NCBI RefSeq assembly: GCF_004000785.1
Contig: NZ_BILX01000026.1
Coordinates: 21,379 to 85,378 of the forward strand
Direction: 5' to 3'
DNA length: 64,000 bases
Source: Paenibacillus ehimensis NBRC 15659
Lineage (GTDB): Bacteria; Bacillota; Bacilli; Paenibacillales; NBRC-103111
Positions 34,841-42,357 of the stretch are shown one piece after another. Numbering within the stretch: the stretch's first letter is position 1; the number at the start of each line of letters is the position of its first letter. The position numbers and the translations under genes were made by a program. The notes below the pieces were generated by a model. It was not told the DNA's origin. It did no database searches and was given only the letters and a program-made list of their open reading frames with translations.

Positions 34841-35929
34841 TCACCTTCTCTTTCTGTTGGAAATCCAGATTTTCGCGACAAACAATGCCGTCAAGCCCAA
34901 AGCAGCGTAAACGGACGACGGGAAAAGCACGCTCCCGAGAGAATCAAGGAACCGTGCATCGCTCACAGGCAGCACAACGGCAACGATCATCAGCGTGCCG
35001 TATAAAATGAGCCATGGCAATCGCTTGCCCGGTTTCCAAATATCAACCATAATAAACAGAGCCAGCGAGACGCGAACAAATGTGCCGGAAAGCCACTGGT
35101 AGATGGAGAAGAAATCAAGGTGCGAAATATAGTGCCCGAGTTGAACCAAGCGCCACTGCTCATATGCAGGGTATCGTTGATTTGCCGCCTCAACAGGTCC
35201 AAATACGGCTATGGCACCCATCAGCGGTCCCAGAATCAATCCGGCCAACAGTACATTCACCAGCATGAGAGTGCCGAAGCGAGGACGTTTGGATAAGTGC
35301 TCCTGATAAAAAAGAATGCAGATGAGTTCCAAAAGTCCCCCTGCCGCATATAGTGCGCCTTTCCATACAGGCTCCCACCCGAACTCGAAGACCGGAAACA
35401 GCAGGCTGTAATCTTTATACTTGTAGTTGGCTGTCATCACAAAATCGCCGAGCACGATCACAACCGGGAGCAAAATGCCGGTGACGATTGCAATCACGCG
35501 CAAACCGGCAAGTGCCGCCAATAGATTGCATCCGACTCCCGCAAGCACTAACGCCAAAGCCGGCGTCTGCGGCAAATAGGAGGCAATCGTCCATGTGATG
35601 GTGTCTTTTAGCGAAATGGTGCCCATAAAGAACATGTAAATCGTGAAAAAAACGAGCATACCGTTTGCCGGCAGTTTGCCGAAATGACGATACATCCAGG
35701 TTTTGACCGGTGTCCCGTTCATGTTTTTGAGAATATAAGATAAACAGGCGATCCAGACTGGCGATGCTGCCAATACGGCTAAAACGGATACCCAGGCATC
35801 CCTTTTGGAAGCAGTCAGCAGAAGCGGGATAATAATCACGTGATTCAGAATGCCTATCGCCATCAGGATCACCATGTATCCTTGCAGCAACGAAATTTTT
35901 TGATTGACCGATGCGATACTTGTCACCAC
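34841..35929 (-). CDS. Second germinant receptor B subunit (GerAB family)
   Basis: Permease-like subunit of 362 aa, about ten membrane helices. KISLLQGYMVILMAIGILNHVIIIPLLL is the entry segment and LGHYISHLDFFSIYQWLSGTFVRVSLALFI corresponds to the helix-7/8 region. The start is a GTG at 35929 following AAGAGG. As first gene of the operon it gives the order B-A-C. No convincing sigma-G promoter is seen upstream, although TGAATT-type -35 boxes occur in the 70 bases before it. Confidence 0.93.
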   Translation of the reverse strand: MVTSIASVNQKISLLQGYMVILMAIGILNHVIIIPLLLTASKRDAWVSVLAVLAASPVWIACLSYILKNMNGTPVKTWMYRHFGKLPANGMLVFFTIYMFFMGTISLKDTITWTIASYLPQTPALALVLAGVGCNLLAALAGLRVIAIVTGILLPVVIVLGDFVMTANYKYKDYSLLFPVFEFGWEPVWKGALYAAGGLLELICILFYQEHLSKRPRFGTLMLVNVLLAGLILGPLMGAIAVFGPVEAANQRYPAYEQWRLVQLGHYISHLDFFSIYQWLSGTFVRVSLALFIMVDIWKPGKRLPWLILYGTLMIVAVVLPVSDARFLDSLGSVLFPSSVYAALGLTALFVAKIWISNRKRR

Positions 35930-36120
35930 TTTCAGATGAACCTCTTCTTATGCTTTCCAAATTCCCCCCTTGCTAAAACAACGTGCATGGATGGACCAAT
36001 AGCATTTTAATTCAGATGAACGGCAATGAAGGCTGACGACTACGTTCGTAGTATGCGAATCCGACGAAAGGCAAGGAGTTGGACCGTTGTTGTCGAATAT
36101 GTCCGTAATGTGGTCATGAA
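35930..36120. other. Upstream region of the second ger operon
   Basis: No gene is supported. It should contain the ger promoter on the minus strand; AAGGGGGG and CATGCACG elements are seen but no clear -10/-35 pair. The plus strand leads into the regulator remnant. Confidence 0.3.
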
Positions 36121-36665
36121 ATTGCATTGAATGTGCAACAATCGGTATCGCGCATCTAGCAGCCTTATCCGCGGTTCGAGCTCGCCCGGACGCCAACGTC
36201 CGTCCTTTGATCCGATGTATGGGGGGCTTTTCCATTGGGCTTCCTCATGCCGAAAACAAGCTGCTTTCCTGGAAAACGAACAAAGAAAAAGAAGTCTGCG
36301 CTTTTTTGATCCATCACGAAGGGACGCCCGCGGATACCGCGCTCATCATTGAGTCGATTTGGCCGGGTTGCGATGTGAAAAAGGCGAAAAGCTACTTGTA
36401 TACTTGTCTGTCCTACTTGCGGAGAAGCTTGCAGGAGCATGACGTCCCCATAAGCGTAGACAAAGCCGGAAACGGGTTCACGATCCGGCTGGACGGGGCG
36501 GCTGCCGATGTGACGACATTCGAGGGGATGCTGGACGACATGTTGTCCGAATTTCCCGCCAGCAGCGGCATCAACGAATCGATCTATTTGGGGTATGTCG
36601 CGCAAGTTTCCGGGCTGCGCGACAAGGCGCTCACGCACGACTTGATTACGTTACAGCCTTTCTGA
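36121..36665 (+). pseudogene. Remnant of a SARP-type response regulator (winged-helix domain)
   Basis: The frame is open from 36121 without a start codon and reads RPLIRCMGGFSIGL, then WKTNKEKEVCAFLIHHEGTPADTALIIESIWPGCDVKKAKSYLYTCLSYLRRSLQEHDV in parts, the OmpR/SARP winged helix that follows a receiver domain in Paenibacillaceae regulators. The receiver part is missing and the bacterial transcriptional activator (BTAD) part breaks off after ESIYLGYVAQVSGLRDKA. It adjoins a broken hybrid kinase, so this was probably a two-component pair. Confidence 0.6.
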
Positions 36666-37942
36666 TGATGTGATTGTATTTTGTCGGCTAGTACTCCCAA
36701 CGGAAAAACGATTATTCCCTGATCGTATTCGGGCTGGTGTGCATGTTTTTCGCCCTGTTCACCAGCACGCGCGGCGAAAGAGTGTTGTTCAGCCTGTTCG
36801 GCTCCGTTCCGTTCTGGCTGTATCTTCGCATTCAGATGGTTTCGGCGCTTGGCGCGGCATGGGATTTCTCCTGTACGTGTATACGGCGTTCCGTCCGGTT
36901 TACTCCTGATGGTTGATCCGGATCGGGTTGATATTTGGGACGGTTCTGGCGGTCTGGGCAATCGGCTTCATCCCCCGTTCGCGACGGATCTGTTTAGGCA
37001 ACTGGTCACGATCTACGCCACCTTCCCGCAAAGTGGAGGGGAGCCTGTATCTGGCCGTCGCCGTGATCGCCCTGAACGTCTTTGCGCTGGTGCAAAATCT
37101 GAACGTCTATTTCGCCGTACCGGTTGATTCGGTGCCTCCGTTCGAACCGCTCGTGTACCTGCTGATGCTGGCTTTGCTCATGTCGCTTCGCTTCTCCAAC
37201 GCATTCCGGAAAATCGAAGAGCTCTCCGTTCAATTGCTGAAAGCGGACAAGCTGAAAGACGAGTTTCTGGCCAGAACGTCGGATGAGTTCAAGTCGCCGT
37301 TGCACGGCGTCATGCATATCGCAAGGTCGATGCTTGACAACGCCAATCATCCGCCGACGGCGGAGCAGCGCGAGAAGCTTGAATTAATCACGAGCATCAC
37401 TGGCAGGCTTTCGCAGCTGGTTTACGATATTCTGGATTTTTCCAGGCTGAAGCAAGGTGAATTGGCCGTCGATTCGATGCCGGTCGATGTCCGCCCGGCT
37501 GTCGAGATGCAGGTGCGCATCTATTCGTTTCTGTGCGCGGACCGCAACATCCGGCTCGAAAACCGTGTCCCCGAACATTTGCCCTATGCGATTGCCGATG
37601 AAAGCCGGTTCGGCCAGATCGTCGGCAACCTGCTCGGACAACGCGGTCAAGCATACGGTGAACGGGAGCATTGTCGTCACAGCGGCGGAGAATCGCAGCA
37701 TGATTGAAGTTTCGGTCAAAGATACGGGGGAAGGAATCGAAGCGCAGCACATCCCGCACCTGTTCGAAGCGTTCCAATTGTTTGATGAGCGAGCGGAACG
37801 CCGGGGCTTCGGGCTCGGGCTGTCCATCGTCAAACAACTGGTCGAGTTGCTAAAGGGAACCGTAACGGTATCTTCGACGAAAGGCGTCGGCACGACGTTC
37901 ACATTCACCCTGCCGATCGCAGGCAACGCGGGAAACCGATAG
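36666..37942 (+). pseudogene. Broken 7TM hybrid histidine kinase, first part
   Basis: Fragments in several frames. 36690-36900 encodes membrane helices of the 7TMR-DISM type (LIVFGLVCMFFALFTSTRGERVLF). 36913-37640 continues with more helices and a HisKA domain. 37635-37942 is the HATPase in another frame (DNAVKHTVNGSIVVTAAEN, DTGEGIEAQHIPHLFEAF, GFGLGLSIVKQLVEL). In the dimerisation helix the phospho-acceptor reads TSDEFKSPLHG where kinases have TSHEF, a His to Asp change. At least two frameshifts are needed, so the gene is dead. The receiver domain that normally follows is missing. Confidence 0.8.
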
Positions 37943-38025
37943 CAGCTTCCCTGTTAAGCGAACGTCCGGTCAAAGCACCGGAGTACGCTTTCGTGACGCC
38001 TCATTATCTGAATTAAAAAGGGAAG

Positions 38026-38599
38026 CATACCAGCGGTCGATCTGGAAGTGGCGTTTCTGCATTCGCAGATCAAGCCGCATTTTTTGTACAACGTCGTTGC
38101 ATCAAGTTATACGGATGCGGAACGTTCGCGAAAATTGACCGCGGATCTGGTCGATTATTTGCGAGGCAGCTTCCGGTTAAGCCATATGGAGAAGCGGATC
38201 GCTTTCGTGAAGAGTTCAACCTGATCCGGACATACGTCGATATTGAAAAAGCGCGCTTCAAGGATCGCTTACAATTCGAGGATGTACCGGGTGAGCATCC
38301 CTCCCCTGCTGCTGCAGCCGCTCGTCGAAAACGCGATTCGGCACGGGATCGGCAATCGGATAGAAGGCGGAACGGTCAAATTGACGACTTTTGAAACGGA
38401 GGGCGAATATTGGTTTGTGATTGAAGATAGCGGTGTCGGCATCGAGAGCGAACAGCTAAGTCGACTGCCGGCTTCCGGATCGGACAGGCGTCAGGGCGTC
38501 GGCCTGCTGAACATCAACAAGCGTTTGAGACACGAATACGGCATGGATCTGCGGATGTACGGTTATGCTAGCAGACGCACTGAGATTGGAGGGAACTGA
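38026..38599 (+). pseudogene. Broken hybrid histidine kinase, C-terminal LytS-type part
   Basis: 38040-38230 encodes VAFLHSQIKPHFLYNV, the His-kinase motif of the LytS/YesM type, then SRKLTADLVDYLRGSFR. 38283-38599 holds the matching ATPase with PPLLLQPLVENAIRHGIGNR and GVGLLNINKRLRHEYG. A frame change separates the two near 38200. It is the expected tail of the same large hybrid kinase that starts at 36.7 kb; the intervening receiver domain has been deleted. Confidence 0.75.
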
Positions 38600-38945
38600 T
38601 GCAACCCTTACCTTCACGGATCAGACGAAGATCGGTGACTGGCCAAGCAGGCGGTTGCTCTCGCTGTAAAAGCGGGAATCGTCAGCGGGTACGAGGACGG
38701 CAGCTTCCGACCGGATGCTCAGATCACCCGAGCGGAGATGATATCGATGATCGCAAAAACGCTGAAAGTCTCACTTAATTCGCATACAACAACGGGCTTT
38801 GCTGATGACGAAAACATTCCGAGGTGGGCAAAAGGCTCGGTGGAAACGATCCGCAAACTAGGTATAATTGACGGCCGAACGGCAGCAAATTCGTTCCGGA
38901 CATTACGGCCACTCGGGTGGAAGCGGTATCCATGCTGCTAAGGTT
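38600..38945 (+). pseudogene. Fragment of a protein with S-layer homology (SLH) domains
   Basis: Across two single-base frame changes one reads WAKQAVALAVKAGIVSGYEDGSFRPDAQITRAEM, then FADDENIPRWAKGSVETIRKLGIIDG and KFVPDITATRVEAVSMLLRL (each within 20-residue blocks on the sequence), i.e. one and a half SLH repeats. SLH domains bind secondary cell-wall polymer. Neither the start nor the rest of the protein is present. Confidence 0.75.
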
Positions 38946-38995
38946 ACAGGAACGAAGCGGTTACGGGTGTTTCAAAGACGACCGAGATGTAAAGG

Positions 38996-39018
38996 AGATG
39001 CCCCGAGGCATCTTCTTT
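38996..39018 (+). terminator. Terminator-like hairpin after the SLH fragment
   Basis: AGATGCC-CCGA-GGCATCT (38996-39013) followed by a short T-rich tail. Confidence 0.55.
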
Positions 39019-39104
39019 CGTAGCCTTGCGAGCTTCCGGATTATGCTTAGTGGTGATGAAAAAGACAACAACGGACATGGGGCAGTATAACGAATGACGA
39101 CAAG

Positions 39105-39195
39105 TTCCAACAGGAAAAAGGCAAACCAGTTCGAAAGACTGGGACGCAAAGCCACGGGTCTTCCGCATGCTTGCAATGATCGCCGGGTTACCCTC
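39105..39195 (+). ncRNA. c-di-GMP-I (GEMM) riboswitch aptamer
   Basis: The conserved core of the c-di-GMP-I class is plain: GGCAAACC at 39120-39127, the TTCGAAAGA hairpin whose GAAA tetraloop docks into its receptor, GGGACGCAAAGCC at 39141-39153, and the closing CCGGGTTACC at 39183-39192. Spacing matches the Vc2-type aptamer. It precedes a terminator and the response regulator gene at 39281, so it probably controls that gene according to c-di-GMP level. Whether it is an on or off switch is not decided by inspection. Confidence 0.92.
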
Positions 39196-39213
39196 TCTAA
39201 TGCTGTCAGGAAA

Positions 39214-39246
39214 AGGCACGGCCTTCCGAGGGTACGTGTCTTTTTT
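39214..39246 (+). terminator. Riboswitch expression-platform terminator
   Basis: AGGCACG (39214-39220) pairs with CGTGTCT (39235-39241, one G-T pair), with an inner CCTTCCGAGG helix, and is followed by six T. It lies 18 bases after the aptamer and 35 before the regulator gene. Confidence 0.8.
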
Positions 39247-39280
39247 GTTTTTCCAGAACAATCAATGAGGTGATGAAAAG

Positions 39281-39994
39281 ATGGAGGAGCGTGCAAGTTA
39301 TGCCGTAGAAGTTGATGAAGTCGTGCGTTGGAAAGAAGGCAAGATCCAAGTATTGCTGGTGGACAGCGACCCCATTTGGCAACAACGGATGGCGGGGCTT
39401 ATCAATGCAGAGCCGGATATGAATATATTTCATATTGCAACAAACAAGGAATCGGCCATTCGAGCGAGTGTGCAATTGGATTTAGACGTGATGATTCTTG
39501 ATCTGATACTTCATTCATCGCAACAGGATGGACTCCATACAATTTCCGAAGTTCTGAAAATGAAATCAATGCCAATCATTATCTTGACCTCCCTCTACGA
39601 GCCTGAAATCATTGTGGAAGCTGTGCTAGCCGGGGCGATCAATTATATTACCAAGATAAACTATGCTGATGTCGTAAATGCCGTAAGGGAAGCGTATCGG
39701 GGGCAACCTTCTCTTCATGCCGATGTTGCATCCATTATCCGTAATGAAATTGGGCTGGATAAGCGAAAAGAATTACATCGAATGCTGACGCCCACTGAAA
39801 AAGAGATCTTGCAGTTGATCGGTTGGGGCTATAGACAGCCGGTGATCAGAGAGTTATTAGGCGTCACAGCGAACACCATGAAATCGCACGTTCGTAACAT
39901 CATTCGAAAATTCAACGCTTGCTCCATTCATGAAGCGGCGGAAAAAGCAAAACGAAGAGGCTTGTACGATCGGCATGATCGAATCATGTGTTAG
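39281..39994 (+). CDS. NarL/LuxR-type response regulator under c-di-GMP riboswitch control
   Basis: Receiver domain (LLVDSDPIWQQRMAGLI, phospho-acceptor Asp in VMILDLIL, switch Thr in IIILTSLYEP, Lys in YITKINYADV) with a LuxR-type helix-turn-helix (LTPTEKEILQLIGWGYRQPVIRELLGVTANTMKSHVRNIIRKF, in parts) at the C-terminus. The start at 39281 has AGGTGAT upstream. No kinase is adjacent; the nearby hybrid kinase is broken. The 5' UTR contains the c-di-GMP riboswitch, so its amount should follow the element's own cyclases and phosphodiesterase. Targets are unknown. Confidence 0.92.
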   Translation: MEERASYAVEVDEVVRWKEGKIQVLLVDSDPIWQQRMAGLINAEPDMNIFHIATNKESAIRASVQLDLDVMILDLILHSSQQDGLHTISEVLKMKSMPIIILTSLYEPEIIVEAVLAGAINYITKINYADVVNAVREAYRGQPSLHADVASIIRNEIGLDKRKELHRMLTPTEKEILQLIGWGYRQPVIRELLGVTANTMKSHVRNIIRKFNACSIHEAAEKAKRRGLYDRHDRIMC

Positions 39995-40218
39995 CGATTC
40001 GTACTCGATTCGAGTCATTTTGCGTTCATTCGACACTTTATGAATTGATAGCGTGATGAAAAAATCACCCTCCATATTATGCGCTTTATAGGTAAAATGG
40101 TAGGTGCAGATGGATATTATTAGGAGGAATTTACCGGAGGTGAGAGTCGTAAAAAGCGGAACGAAGGTTGTGAAAATAGTACCTTGTCAACTTATGCCAA
40201 ACTAGAAAAGAAGGGAAG
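39995..40218 (+). other. Intergenic region with a possible 21-codon ORF
   Basis: A GTG at 40140 opens a 21-codon frame (VRVVKSGTKVVKIVPCQLMPN) to 40205, with AGGAGG 12 bases upstream. It may be a leader peptide or the stump of a gene. No other feature is recognised. Confidence 0.25.
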
Positions 40219-40779
40219 ATGACGATAGAAATGGAGAGTGAACAAAGTACAACGAAGTCGATTGACTGCCGAAACTGGCGGAAAACGTTAAGAAAGCATG
40301 CACAGCAAGGAGGGATTTGTGATGTCGCGGACCCGGTCTCCATTCCCTACGAGAAAGTTGAATCATGGCTAAAGTCCTATAAGGACTGGAAAGCGAGATT
40401 GAAGTATGTTCAATCCGAACTCACTTACATCCCAGAATTGACGCGCACCCTGGATATGGTTGCGGCTCATAGCAGCAGAAAACAGGAAACGGTATTGCGA
40501 ACGGTCATTCGACGCATACAGATCACTGAACATGAAATCCCATTGTTGCTATCCAGAATCGGTCTGATCGACTACGCTCTCACGGCGCTCACCTCGGAAG
40601 AGGGCTTATTTGTTCGGTTGAGATATTTTGATAATCTGGCGTCCTCAGAAGCCATGAGCCGCCTGGCACTTTCCCGCCGCGCATACTTCTATCATCGGAA
40701 GCGAATTTTACGCAAAATCTACATGAAAATCAAAGATCGGACGGTTTTGCTGGATTTGGAGTCTTCTCAAGCAGATTGA
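40219..40779 (+). CDS. Sigma-region-4-like / ArpU-type regulator
   Basis: A 186-aa protein with a long helical N-terminus and a C-terminal helix-turn-helix (LFVRLRYFDNLASSEAMSRLALSRRAYFYHRKRILRKI) like sigma-70 region 4 and the phage ArpU-type late regulators. Such proteins activate element genes in ICEs and prophages. AAGGGAAG abuts the ATG at 40219; the ATG at 40231 is an alternative. It precedes the phased TGCAC array by 70 bases and could be its activator. Role inferred. Confidence 0.65.
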   Translation: MTIEMESEQSTTKSIDCRNWRKTLRKHAQQGGICDVADPVSIPYEKVESWLKSYKDWKARLKYVQSELTYIPELTRTLDMVAAHSSRKQETVLRTVIRRIQITEHEIPLLLSRIGLIDYALTALTSEEGLFVRLRYFDNLASSEAMSRLALSRRAYFYHRKRILRKIYMKIKDRTVLLDLESSQAD

Positions 40780-40850
40780 ATGAATTCAGAAGATTCGTTG
40801 CGCATAGATCTGTCCCAGTAATTCAATTTTGAGGATTGGAGTGCCGGAAT

Positions 40851-40922
40851 TGCATCGAACATGCACCGAACGCTGCACCGGATGTGCCTTTTTTTGCACG
40901 AAGTATGCACACGATATGCACA
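40851..40922 (+). repeat. Helically phased TGCAC iterons
   Basis: TGCAC(A/C) starts at 40862, 40874, 40895, 40906 and 40917, with degenerate copies TGCATC at 40851 and TGTGCC near 40883, so the period is 11 to 12 bases across 70 bases. A -10-like TATGAT lies at 40933-40938, without a good -35. The layout fits binding of an activator to one face of the DNA, or an iteron origin. Confidence 0.75.
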
Positions 40923-40932
40923 GATTTCGTGT

Positions 40933-40938
40933 TATGAT
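40933..40938 (+). promoter_or_regulatory. Putative -10 element after the TGCAC array
   Basis: TATGAT at 40933-40938, eleven bases after the last TGCAC. The -35 position is occupied by the repeat array rather than TTGACA, suggesting an activator-dependent promoter for a short transcript ending at the terminator near 41050. Confidence 0.45.
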
Positions 40939-40999
40939 GATAGCGTGGACAGACAGTGCAGCGGTAGCAACAAGAAAACTCTGTGGTCACTCTTTATCA

Positions 41000-41056
41000 A
41001 GCGTCGATTCTTTCCCTGCTACCCAGCGGAAAGGATTACGGCGCTTTTTTTATTGT
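41000..41056 (+). terminator. Long-stem terminator after the TGCAC-array promoter
   Basis: The left arm AAGCGTCGATTCTTTCC (about 41001-41017) pairs with GGAAAGGATTACGGCGCTT with minor bulges and is followed by a run of seven T. With the -10 at 40933 it would bound a transcript of about 110 nt with no supported ORF, a small RNA or attenuated leader. Confidence 0.65.
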
Positions 41057-41379
41057 GTCAATGCGGTCGTCGGCTAAATCCCGGTTGCCAAGGAGCTGAA
41101 CCAAGCTTAGGGCAGCACCATACATCATAGCCCGCCTAATTTCTCACTCGGTGTTGCCAGGTGAGAAAGAGGGTGAAGGTAATGTATCCCTATTGCTCTT
41201 AACTGCAAACGGCGAATTAATCGGCAAGAATGTAATCCAATTGGCCTGGTCGCAATCGCGCGTTGGCGCTCTCTGCGGGTGGGTCTTTTTTGTTGTGCTT
41301 CCTGCTTGTCGGGGAGCGTTGGCTGTCGCTCCCCCCCCTCTGTTTTGGTTTGCCATTAAACCAAAATGGAGGGACTTGA
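41057..41379 (+). other. Leader region with a six-codon ORF and hairpins
   Basis: ATG at 41182 after GAGGGTGAAGG starts a six-codon frame (MYPYCS, stop at 41202). Downstream come a T-run after a GC-rich segment at about 41250-41292 and a perfect 8-bp hairpin GGGGAGCG/CGCTCCCC (41311-41334). The next gene starts at 41380. The arrangement resembles a translation-coupled attenuator, which is an inference. The longer frame over this stretch has no domain and is dismissed. Confidence 0.35.
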
Positions 41380-41799
41380 ATGAAGAAGATGAATTTGCGA
41401 GATATGTATCCTTTTTTCAGGTCGGATGTATGGGTTGATGTAGATGAAGAGGTTGCCGATGAAATCCGTCGCTTTGACTTAAAAGAGAGCGCTTACAGAC
41501 TGCGGACGTATCGTCATAGGGCCTATTATTCGCTGGATCGCAACGACGGGATTGAGCAGCATGTTTTATTTCTCTCGATTTCACCGGAGGAGGTTTACGA
41601 GCGCAAGCTTTCACGGCAGCAACTCTATGAAGCTATGTGTCAATTGCCGGTGAAATCAGCCAGACGGATTTATGCCCATTATTTTTTGGGTATGAGCAAA
41701 GTCGATATTGCCAGAGCCGAGCATGTCGATGAGCGGGCGGTTCGTAAATCGATCCAACGAGGCTTGAAAAAAATGGAATACTTGCTCAAAAACATGTAA
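41380..41799 (+). CDS. Sigma-70 region-4-like ICE regulator (139 aa)
   Basis: Small sigma-like protein common in conjugative elements. The N-terminus RDMYPFF..DVWVDVDEEVADEIRRFDLKESAYRLRTYRHRAYYSLDR (in parts) is the known ICE pattern, and LPVKSARRIYAHYFLGMSKVDIARAEHVDERAVRKSIQRGLKKM is the region-4 helix-turn-helix. GGAGGG precedes the ATG. It probably activates transcription of the element or directs RNA polymerase to a special promoter; no region 2 is present, so it cannot be a full sigma factor. Confidence 0.85.
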   Translation: MKKMNLRDMYPFFRSDVWVDVDEEVADEIRRFDLKESAYRLRTYRHRAYYSLDRNDGIEQHVLFLSISPEEVYERKLSRQQLYEAMCQLPVKSARRIYAHYFLGMSKVDIARAEHVDERAVRKSIQRGLKKMEYLLKNM

Positions 41800-41917
41800 T
41801 CGATTCGTCGGAGGGTCCGATTTTCCTGCCAAAATGAACGGTTATATAGAGGACCATGTTCAGACAGCGGCTGGTTGCAACCAGCCGCTGAATTCTCCAT
41901 GAAAGGGGTATGTGACG

Positions 41918-42325
41918 ATGCATCCGATTTGGTTTCGAGATGATGAACACGAGAGATTTTACGTTCAGATGTTGGATGCAGAGAAATGCAGCGATGGCTA
42001 CCACCGGGCACTGTTCTATACATTGGGCATTTCCCGAGAAACCAGAAGTCATATCCGCGATTTATATGATTTCTCTAATGGCGGCATTAAGCCCGAAGGT
42101 CTTTCGGCCCCATGGCAAACCGGCGGTACCATCCGAGTGTGTCGGCTCGCCTTTAATTTATGGAACGGCTGGACCGAAGCAGGCGACGAACGTTACTCCA
42201 CTCCCCACGAATTATTCGATTGCAGCTATGCCCCCTATTTATTTGAAGCGATTCGTCTTCGTTACCCTGATTATTGCCAAAGTAACGAGAGAACGATCAA
42301 ACGGCTGGCCGAACAAAACCGCTGA
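41918..42325 (+). CDS. DUF6075-like ICE protein
   Basis: A 135-aa acidic protein of a family I associate with conjugative elements (DUF6075). The start MHPIWFRDDEHERFYVQML, the central YDFSNGGIKPEGLSAPWQTGGTIRVCRLAFNLWNGW and the C-terminal SYAPYLFEAIRLRYPDY are characteristic. AAAGGGG lies nine bases before the ATG at 41918. It stands between the sigma-like gene and the VirB1-like gene, as in Tn1549-like elements. No biochemical function is known. Confidence 0.78.
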   Translation: MHPIWFRDDEHERFYVQMLDAEKCSDGYHRALFYTLGISRETRSHIRDLYDFSNGGIKPEGLSAPWQTGGTIRVCRLAFNLWNGWTEAGDERYSTPHELFDCSYAPYLFEAIRLRYPDYCQSNERTIKRLAEQNR

Positions 42326-42357
42326 ATGTCTGCCGACATTGGGAGTTGAATGGAACG

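Noticed and set aside
36131..36352. Separate small ORF before the regulator remnant
   Set aside because: It is an alternative frame of the decayed SARP-type regulator.
40851..40922. CRISPR array
   Set aside because: The phased repeats are only about 5-6 bases long with 11-12 base period and no spacers; no cas genes occur in the window.
41151..41438. 95-codon frame in the sigma-gene leader
   Set aside because: Runs through hairpins and the start of the sigma-like gene; no domain or ribosome binding site.
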